Shown here: piece after piece, positions 6,745-13,012 of the stretch
Position numbering within the stretch: the stretch's first letter is position 1
How the letters are laid out: every line of letters starts with the position of its first letter
Source: Sulfuritalea sp.
Lineage (GTDB): Bacteria; Pseudomonadota; Gammaproteobacteria; Burkholderiales; Rhodocyclaceae
Length of the DNA: 14,398 nt
Reading direction: 5' to 3'
NCBI GenBank assembly: GCA_026399445.1
Contig: JAPLRA010000187.1
Location: forward strand, 1 to 14,398
The notes under the pieces: model-generated
The model's input: the letters and a program-made list of their open reading frames with translations, nothing else
Told to the model about the DNA's origin: nothing
Database searches by the model: none
Translations under genes and position numbers: made by a program

Positions 6745-7202
6745 AGATAGTTGAACAGCGAAAGTTGGGAAATCTTGGCGAAGGACTTCTGCGCTGCCTC
6801 CAGGTTGGTCTGGTCGCGCGTGAGATCCGTAATCGCTTTGGCATAATCGAGGTCTTGCAGGTTCGACAAGGTCTGCTGATATTGCAGGCTGAGGTTGTCG
6901 TTCAAACTGCCCAGGGACTCGAGTTCATTCATACGCGCACCGATCCCGGTCCGAACACGCAAAACGTTGTTGCTCGCCTGACCGATATTGGTCAATGCGA
7001 AGTCGATTTGATTCATGTATTTGGCGTCGTCGGCCGGCGTCCCCGGCGCGGCCTCCAGCGTCCCGATCAACTTGGCCAGCGCGACGAACACGCTCTGCGA
7101 TGCACTGGGCGCGATGGAGAAACTGTCCCCGCTTGCGGGAGCGCCCTTGACAGAGATGCTCGCCCCAAGATCGAAGGCGGGCGGCCCTACCTGACTAGGT
7201 CG
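6741..7202 (-). pseudogene. flgL: flgL 3' part, out of frame with the 5' part
   Basis: This frame carries the missing C-terminal region of FlgL. It reads PAFDLGASISVKGAPASGDSFSI, i.e. the last strands of the variable domain (split as PAFDLGASISVKG and APASGDSFSI). SVFVALAKLIGTLE follows, then the flagellin-type C-terminal coiled region with RTGIGARMNELESL and YQQTLSNLQDLDYAKAI, ending FNYL. This is a typical FlgL C-terminus. The frame is closed upstream by TGA at 7205-7203. No start codon with a ribosome site precedes it; the GTG at 7091 lies inside conserved sequence. It should be read as the continuation of the fragment ending at 7195, joined by skipping one base between 7202 and 7198. Its stop overlaps the start of the lipoprotein gene. 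Confidence 0.8.
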
Positions 7203-7926
7203 TCACAGCCCCTGTCACCGTAAATCGGATCGCGACATTCTTCGTGGTCGCCGCATTCCATGTTGCCGGATTGGTGACCGAACCGGAACTGACGATCCCG
7301 GTGCCAGTATTGCCCGCAGCATAGTCGGCGACGAAATAGCCGTTACCGTTCCTGATGCGCTTGAATACATCGTTGCCCGAATCGCTCACTTCGATGAAAC
7401 GGTTCGGCGAGACCTGCAACTTGCGTTGGCCATCGTCACCCATATACGCGATTTCATTGCCGGCAAGAATGCTATCAACCGATCCACCGAAGGGCGTGGT
7501 GGCCCCCATGAATCCGGAAAAGGCGCTCTGCCCATTGGCGTCAGTGGAATTGGCGACGCCGAGCAGTTCGTCAAAACGCGAGCGCAGTTCGGTGGCAATA
7601 CCCCTTCGCGCGGTCGCTGAAAGGCTCGTCGTGCCGCCCAGAACCGCCAACTCCTGAACCCGCGCCAGCACGTCGATGGCACTCGTCAGTTGCGTTTCTT
7701 CGAGCCCCAGGGCAGCCGAGGCGTTGTCCTGATTTTGCTTGAACTGGGTGACGAGATCGCTGGCCTGCGTCACCTCCAGTGCCCGTGCAGCGGCCACCGG
7801 GTCATCGCTGGGCCTGAGAATCCGCCGACCGGCGGCCACCTGCTGCTGCACATGCAGAAGAGAGGCTGTTTGCCGATTGATGCTGGATACTCCCGCATCG
7901 AAAATCATTCCGGTACTGACACGCAT
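7195..7926 (-). CDS. flgL: FlgL, hook-filament junction protein (5' part; frame broken at its end)
   Basis: FlgL (HAP3) is the second of two junction proteins between hook and filament. This 243-residue product has the flagellin-like N-terminal helix region, MRVSTGMIFDAGVSSINRQ then VQQQVAAGRRILRPSDDPVAAARAL, the FlgL hallmark. The second helix (NASAALGLEETQLTSAIDVL) follows, then the start of the variable domain. It stops at TAG 7197-7195 in mid-domain (FTVTGAVTT). The rest of FlgL continues in another frame immediately downstream. Joined by a one-base skip, the parts give about 395 residues. Its ribosome site is excellent: AAGGAGGGA at 7939-7931. The gene starts 27 bases after flgK. The truncated product lacks the C-terminal coil that pairs with the N-terminal one, so it is unlikely to work alone. 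A sequencing or assembly error is a realistic alternative. Confidence 0.9.
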   Translation of the reverse strand: MRVSTGMIFDAGVSSINRQTASLLHVQQQVAAGRRILRPSDDPVAAARALEVTQASDLVTQFKQNQDNASAALGLEETQLTSAIDVLARVQELAVLGGTTSLSATARRGIATELRSRFDELLGVANSTDANGQSAFSGFMGATTPFGGSVDSILAGNEIAYMGDDGQRKLQVSPNRFIEVSDSGNDVFKRIRNGNGYFVADYAAGNTGTGIVSSGSVTNPATWNAATTKNVAIRFTVTGAVTT

Positions 7927-7953
7927 GACTTCCCTCCTTCTAGCTCTGCACGC

Positions 7954-9882
7954 TCATCGGCCCAGAGCGAGAATCTCATCAAATACCTTGCTGGCGATTT
8001 CCAGCACCTTGGCCGATGCCTGATACGCTTGCTGATAACGCAACAGGTTGGCCGCTTCCTCGTCCAGATTGACGCCGGAGGTCGCCTGCAGGGCCTGCGT
8101 GGCACGATCGAACAGACCTTGCTGCGCGGCTGCAATTGCCTGCACCTCGTTCGTCTTGCTGCCCACGGAACCGACAATCTGTGAATACGCCGACTGATAG
8201 GACGCGGTCGGACTGCTGGTGGAACTCCCGATCATCGTCGCCTTGGTTTGCAGCGCTCCCATCAGCATGGCATTGCGATTGTCGGCAACCCCTCCGGCAT
8301 TGGCAGAAACGGTAAACACGTCGCCGACCGTTGGGGTGCCGCTGATCTGCGTCGTCCAGCCGTTGTAGCTTATGTTTGCACCACTGGTGTAGGCCACGCC
8401 GAGTGCGGGAAGACCCACGCCGATACCCGTAACATTGAAAGTCGCCGCGCCGGTAAAGGTGATTGTCACCGTTTGCTGCAGGTTCACATTGGTCGGCGGC
8501 GGCGCATTCACCGTCCCCGAACTGATGCTGGCCGTGCCGGTATTGGCCAGCGCCGTAGCCGTGCGTATCGGCGCGGCGGCGGCAATCAGCCTCGGGTCCG
8601 AAAATGCCAAGGCGACGTCGCGAGCGCCGAGGCGCGTTGGTTGGATCAAAAAGCTGTCACCGGCTACCGGCACGCCGCCAACGGCAATCGCCATGCCATC
8701 GATGCTCGCCGGCAATGGCGCGCCGTTCACCAGGACCGCGTTGTCCGACAAACGCGTCAGGGTGTAGTTGACCCCGCCATTGAAAACCAAGCGATAGTCG
8801 CTGCCGGTGAGTCGATCGATCGTGCTTGTATCGATACCCGCCGTCGTCACCCCGGTTCCGGTATTGAGGCTGCTGGATCGTACGGTCGGGGTCGAAACAG
8901 CGAACAGACTCTGTCCGAGCGCGCCGGTCAGATCCTGTCCCAGTTTGTTCTGGTCGTTGAAGTTCTGACCCAGGGTCAGGGCGATCCGGCCGAGGGCATT
9001 TTGCGCCGCATCGAGAGTCTGGCTGCGAAAACCTATCAAGCCGCCGAGACTGCCGCCGGAAACCTGAGCTTCAGGAAGAATAAGCGCCGTACCCCCAACG
9101 CCGACTATTGCGACAGTGGTGCGCTCGGGATCGTCGGGCGCTTGAACTGCCTGCAACTGATAAGCCTGAGTGCCGACCACCAAAGGCTGGCCGTTGCCCA
9201 TGAACACGCTGAAGCTGCCATCGCCCTGTGTGATGGTGCTCACCCGCACCAGTTTGTTGAGGTCCGTGACCATCTGGTCGCGCTGGTCGAGAAGATCATT
9301 CGGCGGCTGACTGCCGCCTACGATCTGCGCCAGAATGATGCGCTGATTGATATCGGCCAGTTGCGAACTGTAGGCGTTTATCTGCCCGATCTGAACGGTG
9401 ATCTGTTGATTGGTGCCTTCGCGAATTTCCGACAGACGCTGATCCAGCGACTGAAACCGCGCCACCAGCGCCTGCGCCGCAGAAAGCATCGATTGGCGGC
9501 CGGGAATCGAGGATGGATTGGCCGCGACGTCCTGGACGCCCTTGAAGAATGCCGTCAATGCCGGCGACAGACCAGCGCTGGAATCGGCCAGAATGTTGTC
9601 AATCTGCTGAATCTGCGCAAGATAGCTGTCCATCTCGGTAGCAGACGCCTCGGCGCCAAGCACCTGACGGCCAAGAAACGCGTCATAGATGCGGCTGACC
9701 GTCTGTATGTGCGTGCCTTGCCCCATAAAGCCCGACCCGGTGACCATGGGAATATTGCTGGCTTGAAGAATCTGCTGCCGGCTGTAGCCGGGAGTCGACG
9801 CATTCGAGATATTGTGACTGGCAGTGAGGATGCCAGCCTGTGCGGCATTGAGACCGCTGACGCCAACATTGAAAAGGCCCAT
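7954..9882 (-). CDS. flgK: FlgK, hook-associated protein 1 (hook-filament junction)
   Basis: FlgK is the first junction protein placed on the completed hook; filament growth needs it. From the ATG at 9882 the product is 642 residues. It has the flagellar rod/hook N-terminal motif GLFNVGVSGLNAAQAG and SHNISNASTPGYSRQ at the start. The C-terminal motif VNLDEEAANLLRYQQAYQASAKVL lies at the end (split as VNLDEEAANLLRY and QQAYQASAKVL). The protein is about 100 residues longer than enterobacterial FlgK. The extra part is an inserted beta-rich domain, including residues about 447-530, similar in pattern to one in FlgL here. The ATG at 9882 is chosen because GGAG (9891-9888) is correctly spaced and the conserved N-terminus begins there. 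An in-frame upstream start at 9915 would fall inside the leader hairpin and add 11 unconserved residues. An RpoN promoter lies about 57 bases upstream of the ATG, counting from its expected transcript start. Confidence 0.97.
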   Translation of the reverse strand: MGLFNVGVSGLNAAQAGILTASHNISNASTPGYSRQQILQASNIPMVTGSGFMGQGTHIQTVSRIYDAFLGRQVLGAEASATEMDSYLAQIQQIDNILADSSAGLSPALTAFFKGVQDVAANPSSIPGRQSMLSAAQALVARFQSLDQRLSEIREGTNQQITVQIGQINAYSSQLADINQRIILAQIVGGSQPPNDLLDQRDQMVTDLNKLVRVSTITQGDGSFSVFMGNGQPLVVGTQAYQLQAVQAPDDPERTTVAIVGVGGTALILPEAQVSGGSLGGLIGFRSQTLDAAQNALGRIALTLGQNFNDQNKLGQDLTGALGQSLFAVSTPTVRSSSLNTGTGVTTAGIDTSTIDRLTGSDYRLVFNGGVNYTLTRLSDNAVLVNGAPLPASIDGMAIAVGGVPVAGDSFLIQPTRLGARDVALAFSDPRLIAAAAPIRTATALANTGTASISSGTVNAPPPTNVNLQQTVTITFTGAATFNVTGIGVGLPALGVAYTSGANISYNGWTTQISGTPTVGDVFTVSANAGGVADNRNAMLMGALQTKATMIGSSTSSPTASYQSAYSQIVGSVGSKTNEVQAIAAAQQGLFDRATQALQATSGVNLDEEAANLLRYQQAYQASAKVLEIASKVFDEILALGR

Positions 9883-9906
9883 GATTGCTCCGTGAATTGA
9901 ACCTAA

Positions 9907-9927
9907 TAACGGCAAAACTTGCCGTTA
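9907..9927 (-). promoter_or_regulatory. Perfect inverted repeat in the flgK leader
   Basis: TAACGGCAA (9907-9915) and TTGCCGTTA (9919-9927) are perfect 9-bp arms separated by three bases. The repeat falls between the RpoN promoter and the flgK ribosome site, so it would form a stable hairpin in the flgK mRNA leader, or it could be an operator in DNA. On the - strand the sequence GCCGTTAT (9913-9906) also resembles a sigma-28 -10 element (GCCGATAA), with a poor TTAA-type -35 about 15 bases upstream. A secondary FliA promoter is therefore conceivable but weakly supported. Confidence 0.5.
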
Positions 9928-9949
9928 GTTAAGTCTTCACGTGAATTAG

Positions 9950-9965
9950 AGCAATGGGCGTGCCA
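9950..9965 (-). promoter_or_regulatory. Sigma-54 (RpoN) -24/-12 promoter for flgK
   Basis: Reading on the - strand from 9965 to 9950, the sequence TGGCACGCCCATTGCT matches the full consensus TGGCACG-N4-TTGCW. GG (9964-9963) and GC (9952-9951) are exactly 10 bases apart. The expected transcript start is about 9939, which leaves a leader of about 57 bases before the flgK ATG. It lies in the 262-base gap between flgJ and flgK, a natural place for a promoter that starts a separate flgK-flgL-lipoprotein transcript. Confidence 0.85.
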
Positions 9966-10047
9966 CCCAGCGAAGCGCAGCGGTTAAGGAAACACACGCA
10001 CCATGCGGAGGACTCTGTAACAATCGAGCGCAGCGAGCAAATTTCAA

Positions 10048-10080
10048 CCCCCGCCTCGGGGCGAGGGCTGGGGGTGGGGG
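10048..10080. repeat. GC-rich imperfect hairpin in the flgJ-flgK gap
   Basis: CCCCC (10048-10052) can pair with GGGGG (10070-10074) around an inner perfect stem, CCTCG (10054-10058) with CGAGG (10062-10066). A further G-run follows at 10076-10080. The style resembles the GC-rich hairpin repeats scattered between genes in many betaproteobacterial genomes. Whether it recurs in this genome cannot be seen from one window. It could help end flgJ transcripts, but there is no clear T-run. Confidence 0.45.
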
Positions 10081-10103
10081 GCTTCAATTTTGCTTTTAAC
10101 GTA

Positions 10104-10136
10104 TTCATGGCACGGTGTAGGCGTAGCGACCATGAA
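10104..10136 (-). terminator. Possible weak hairpin terminator after flgJ
   Basis: TTCATGG (10104-10110) and CCATGAA (10130-10136) are perfect 7-bp inverted arms with a 19-base loop, starting eight bases past the flgJ stop. The stem is only moderately GC-rich and is followed on the - strand by AATACGTTAAAAG rather than a T-run, so termination is doubtful. Its place between flgJ and the flgK promoter fits a transcript end. Confidence 0.3.
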
Positions 10137-10144
10137 AGTTAACG

Positions 10145-11134
10145 TTAGCCCGCCAGCACCTGTCGCAGCGTGGCTCCGCCGATGATTCGCTCGAGCTTCG
10201 CGGCATACATCGGGTCGGTGGCATAGCCCGCCCGTTGCAGACCGCGGGCGAAACTGCCGGCATCCTGCGTGCCGAGCACGCCGGCGTAGCGGGGATTGGC
10301 CGACAACACGCTGGAGTAGTCACGGAACGCCTCAGCGTATGAGCCGTAGGCGCGGAAGCGCTCAAGCTGCTTTTGCGCAACGCCATTCACGTACTCAGTG
10401 GTCGTCGATTCGACTACCGGGCCCTGCCAATTGCGCCCGGCCTTGATGCCAAACACATTGAAACTGGTACTGCCATCGGCATGCCGCAGCTCGGATTTGC
10501 CCCAACCGGTCTCAAGTGCCGCCTGGGCCACCATGAAATGTGCAGGGACGCCAGTGGCTCGGGCAGTTTCCTCCGCCGCGGGCCAAAGCCGGGCGGCAAA
10601 CTCTCGGACGGCGGGGCTGACGCCCTCACCCGTGACCGCCGGATCTGCTGCCGATGAGGGCCGCGAAACGGCGCGCGAGCCGGGTACGACGCCGGGCTGC
10701 GGGTCAGGCAGCAGCGGCGCCAGCGTTTCGCGCGGCAAGGGAATTGCCTTCCCTTCCGAAAAGCGAAAGAACCGGGTTGGTGGCGACAAGGGCAAGGGGC
10801 CGTCAAATGCCTGCGGTTCCGTGTTCTGCTGCAGCAACTGCTTTTCGATCATGGCGGCGAGACCTGTACCGCCACTTTTCGACCCAAGGACCTGGGCCAT
10901 TTGCTGATCCAGCAGGGATTCGTACATCCTGCTCTGGTCGCTATCGAACAATCCCTCGCGCGGAATGGCATCGCGCATCGACTTCAAGACCATCTGCAGA
11001 AACAGGGCCTCGAACTGCTGCGCAACCGCCTTCAAGGCCTTGGGGTCGCCGCCCTTCACCTGGCGCTTCAAGGCCGTGAGGCTGCTTGCGTCGAAAACGT
11101 TCGGGTTGGCTGCGGTGGCTGCGTTGGCACTCAT
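10145..11134 (-). CDS. flgJ: FlgJ, rod cap and peptidoglycan hydrolase
   Basis: FlgJ caps the growing rod and cuts a hole in peptidoglycan for it. The 329-residue product is the two-domain form. The N-terminal rod-binding domain at about residues 35-100 has FEALFLQMVLKSMRDAIP and SRMYESLLDQQMAQVL. A Pro-rich linker spans about 103-172. The C-terminal glucosaminidase-type domain at about 175-329 has the signature VAQAALETGWGKSELR, with the likely catalytic Glu at 208. It also has FNVFGIKAGRNWQGP and the late YATDPMYAAKLERII. Length and plan match Salmonella FlgJ (316). The ATG at 11134 has no good ribosome site, and a hairpin lies just upstream in the flgI-flgJ gap. Translation may therefore depend on read-through from flgI. 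It is followed by 262 bases without a gene before flgK. Confidence 0.97.
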   Translation of the reverse strand: MSANAATAANPNVFDASSLTALKRQVKGGDPKALKAVAQQFEALFLQMVLKSMRDAIPREGLFDSDQSRMYESLLDQQMAQVLGSKSGGTGLAAMIEKQLLQQNTEPQAFDGPLPLSPPTRFFRFSEGKAIPLPRETLAPLLPDPQPGVVPGSRAVSRPSSAADPAVTGEGVSPAVREFAARLWPAAEETARATGVPAHFMVAQAALETGWGKSELRHADGSTSFNVFGIKAGRNWQGPVVESTTTEYVNGVAQKQLERFRAYGSYAEAFRDYSSVLSANPRYAGVLGTQDAGSFARGLQRAGYATDPMYAAKLERIIGGATLRQVLAG

Positions 11135-11158
11135 GGCAGAGTGGAGGATGTCAGAAGA

Positions 11159-11191
11159 TTGCCGCCACCATTCGCCTGATCAGGGCGGCAA
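11159..11191 (-). promoter_or_regulatory. Inverted repeat in the flgI-flgJ gap
   Basis: TTGCCGCC (11159-11166) and GGCGGCAA (11184-11191) are perfect 8-bp arms with a 17-base loop. The loop side contains the overlapping palindrome CCTGATCAGG (11175-11184). The repeat sits in the 77 bases between flgI and flgJ. It lacks a T-run on the - strand, so an mRNA stabiliser or attenuator is more likely than a full terminator. This is inference. Confidence 0.4.
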
Positions 11192-11211
11192 AATATTCCT
11201 GACTCGAATGA

Positions 11212-12324
11212 TCAGATTATTTCGAGCTCGGCACGCAGAGCCCCTGCCGACTTCATCGCCTGCAGAATAGCCATCAGGTCCTGCGGATTGGCGCCAAGGG
11301 CATTCAAGGCCTTGACGATGTCTGCAAGGTTGGCGCTGGTCTTGAGGTTCATCAATGTGCCGCCTTCCTGCTTGATGTCGATCTGGGCATTGCTCACACC
11401 TGTGGTCTGTCCTCCGGACAGTGCGCCGGGCTGGCTAACGGCGTTGTCGGTGCTGACAGACACGGAAAGGTTGCCGTGGGCCACCGCGACATTGTCGAGT
11501 TGCACCGACTGATTCATCACCACAGACCCGGTACGACTATTGATGATCACCTTTGCCGACATTTTCGCCGGGGTCAGCTGGACATTCTCGATCCGCCCGA
11601 TGAAGGAGACACGCTCATCCGGATTGGTGGGGGCGCGCACTCGAATCTGCCGGGCATCGGCTGCGGTAGCGGCACCCGGCACCACTTTGTTGATTGCCTC
11701 GACCATCAGTTGGGTCGTACCGAAATCGGTGGTATTCAAATCGAGATAGACGAAATCGCCTTGGCCGAGCGGCATGAGCACTTCACGTTCAACCGTCGCA
11801 CCACCGGTAATGCGGCCCACCGAAAGATGATTGACCGTGGTTTTGGAACCGGCGCCGGAAGCCCCGGCACCCACGACCACGACATTGCCTTGCGCCATTG
11901 CATAAGTTTGCCCGTCGGCACCCTTCAGCGGCGTAAGGATCAGGGTGCCACCCTTCAGACTCTTGGCATTCCCGATCGACGATACCGTGATATCAATCGG
12001 CTGCCCGGCACGGGCAAATGGCGGCAGGTTGGAGGTCACCATCACGGCCGCGACGTTCTTCAGCTGCAATGACTGTCCGGGAGGCAGATTGACTCCCATC
12101 GCAGACAACATGCTGATGATGCTCTGCACGGTAAACGGGGTTTGGGTCGTCTGGTCGCCACTGCCATCCAGCCCAACAACGATTCCGTAGCCCACCAGTT
12201 GATTGTTTCGCACACCGGCGATCGATGCGAGATCCTTGATCCGTTCCGCACGCGCCGTATCCATGACCAGCAGCGCCATAAGCATCCAGAGAAACGCCAG
12301 GAAGCTTTTTTCGATTCGCGTCAT
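11212..12324 (-). CDS. flgI: FlgI, flagellar P-ring protein
   Basis: FlgI is secreted to the periplasm, where it forms the P ring, the rod bushing at the peptidoglycan layer. The 370-residue product has a Sec signal peptide (hydrophobic residues 8-21) with probable cleavage after ARA at 26. The conserved mature start ERIKDLASIAGVRNNQLVGYGIVVGLDGSGD follows (seen as ERIKDLASIAGVR and NQLVGYGIVVGLDGSGD). Other family signatures are LKNVAAVMVTSNLPPFARAGQ, GGTLILTPLKGADG and the C-terminal ADIVKALNALGANPQDLMAILQAMK (split as ADIVKALNALG and PQDLMAILQAMK). Its length matches the family (about 365). The ATG at 12324 has GGAG upstream and lies 10 bases after the flgH stop. FlgA, its usual periplasmic chaperone, is not in the window. 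Confidence 0.98.
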   Translation of the reverse strand: MTRIEKSFLAFLWMLMALLVMDTARAERIKDLASIAGVRNNQLVGYGIVVGLDGSGDQTTQTPFTVQSIISMLSAMGVNLPPGQSLQLKNVAAVMVTSNLPPFARAGQPIDITVSSIGNAKSLKGGTLILTPLKGADGQTYAMAQGNVVVVGAGASGAGSKTTVNHLSVGRITGGATVEREVLMPLGQGDFVYLDLNTTDFGTTQLMVEAINKVVPGAATAADARQIRVRAPTNPDERVSFIGRIENVQLTPAKMSAKVIINSRTGSVVMNQSVQLDNVAVAHGNLSVSVSTDNAVSQPGALSGGQTTGVSNAQIDIKQEGGTLMNLKTSANLADIVKALNALGANPQDLMAILQAMKSAGALRAELEII

Positions 12325-12334
12325 GTCAGGCTCC

Positions 12335-13000
12335 TCAGAAAGGCATGAAAGTCAGGAAGAAACGCCCCAGCCATCCCATGACCTGCGCCGAGTCAAGAAA
12401 GCCGTTTGCCTTGTACTCGATGCGCGCATCAGCCACCTGAGTTGACGTGACGGTGTTGGCGGAAGTGATGGTGTTCGGATTGACGACACCGGAGAAGCGA
12501 ACGAACTCCTCGCCTTCCTTGAGGCCGATCTGCTTTTCACCCGACACCAGCAAGTTGCCGTTGGGGTACACCTCGATCACGGTCACCGTAATCGTGCCGG
12601 TGAAATCGTTGGACGAGGTGTTCTCACCCTTGCCGTTGAAATTATTGCTGTCGCTTGCGGCCAGGGCGGTTCCTTGCGCACCCTTGAAGGGCAGGCCGAC
12701 AATGGACGGCACACTGACATCGACCGTCTGACTGCGCGTGGTCTTGTTCTCTGACTTCTTGGATGCCTGAACTTTTTCGGCGATGTTGATGGTGATCGTG
12801 TCGCCAACGAATCGGGCGCGCCGGTCCTCAAAGAGGGGCCGGGCTGAAGCGATATTGAAGATGGCACCATTGCTCGGCGGCGCATAGTTGCGGGCTTCCG
12901 GACGAATGCTCATCGGTTGATGGATAGCCGTAGTCGGTGCGGTGGTGACGCAGCCGGACAGTGCAGCCGCAATACCGGCGATCAGGACAATTTTGTTCAT
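12335..13000 (-). CDS. flgH: FlgH, flagellar L-ring lipoprotein
   Basis: FlgH forms the L ring in the outer membrane, around the distal rod. The 221-residue product has a lipoprotein signal with lipobox LSGC and the acceptor Cys at residue 17. The conserved LFEDRRARFVGDTITINIAEKVQASKKSE region lies at about 56-84 (LFEDRRARFVGD and TITINIAEKVQASKKSE). The strand motifs VTVIEVYPNGNLLVSGEKQI and GVVNPNTITSANTVTSTQVADARIEY follow (latter as GVVNPNTITSANTV and STQVADARIEY). The end MGWLGRFFLTFMPF is the typical FlgH terminus. The ATG at 13000 lies 12 bases after the flgG stop, and only a weak AGAGTG ribosome site is present, which suggests coupling to flgG. Confidence 0.98.
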   Translation of the reverse strand: MNKIVLIAGIAAALSGCVTTAPTTAIHQPMSIRPEARNYAPPSNGAIFNIASARPLFEDRRARFVGDTITINIAEKVQASKKSENKTTRSQTVDVSVPSIVGLPFKGAQGTALAASDSNNFNGKGENTSSNDFTGTITVTVIEVYPNGNLLVSGEKQIGLKEGEEFVRFSGVVNPNTITSANTVTSTQVADARIEYKANGFLDSAQVMGWLGRFFLTFMPF

Positions 13001-13012
13001 GGTGTCACTCTT

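Noticed and set aside
6741..7091. A separate small gene starting at GTG 7091
   Set aside because: The GTG lies inside the conserved FlgL segment SQSVFVAL, has no ribosome site, and the homology continues upstream of it.
7198..7203. Programmed +1 frameshifting in flgL
   Set aside because: The site (ACG-ACC-TAG) is not a known slippery sequence, and re-pairing of the Thr tRNA on CCT would be poor. The apparent missing residues also favour a deletion or sequence error.
8248..9900. A 550-codon open frame on the + strand
   Set aside because: It lies wholly antisense to flgK, whose protein is clearly conserved. Its translation is Arg/His/Ala-rich with no family features, which is a codon-bias shadow in GC-rich DNA.
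10108..10123. A sigma-54-like site on the + strand (TGGCACG with GG-N10-GC)
   Set aside because: The -24 half is perfect, but the -12 half reads AGGCG instead of TTGCA, and it would transcribe antisense into flgJ. It is probably chance, or a very weak site.
9954..10142. A 62-codon open frame in the flgJ-flgK gap on the + strand
   Set aside because: It runs through the RpoN promoter and the GC-rich hairpin. The product looks like translated intergenic repeat (SGRGLGVGG) and no ribosome site is present.
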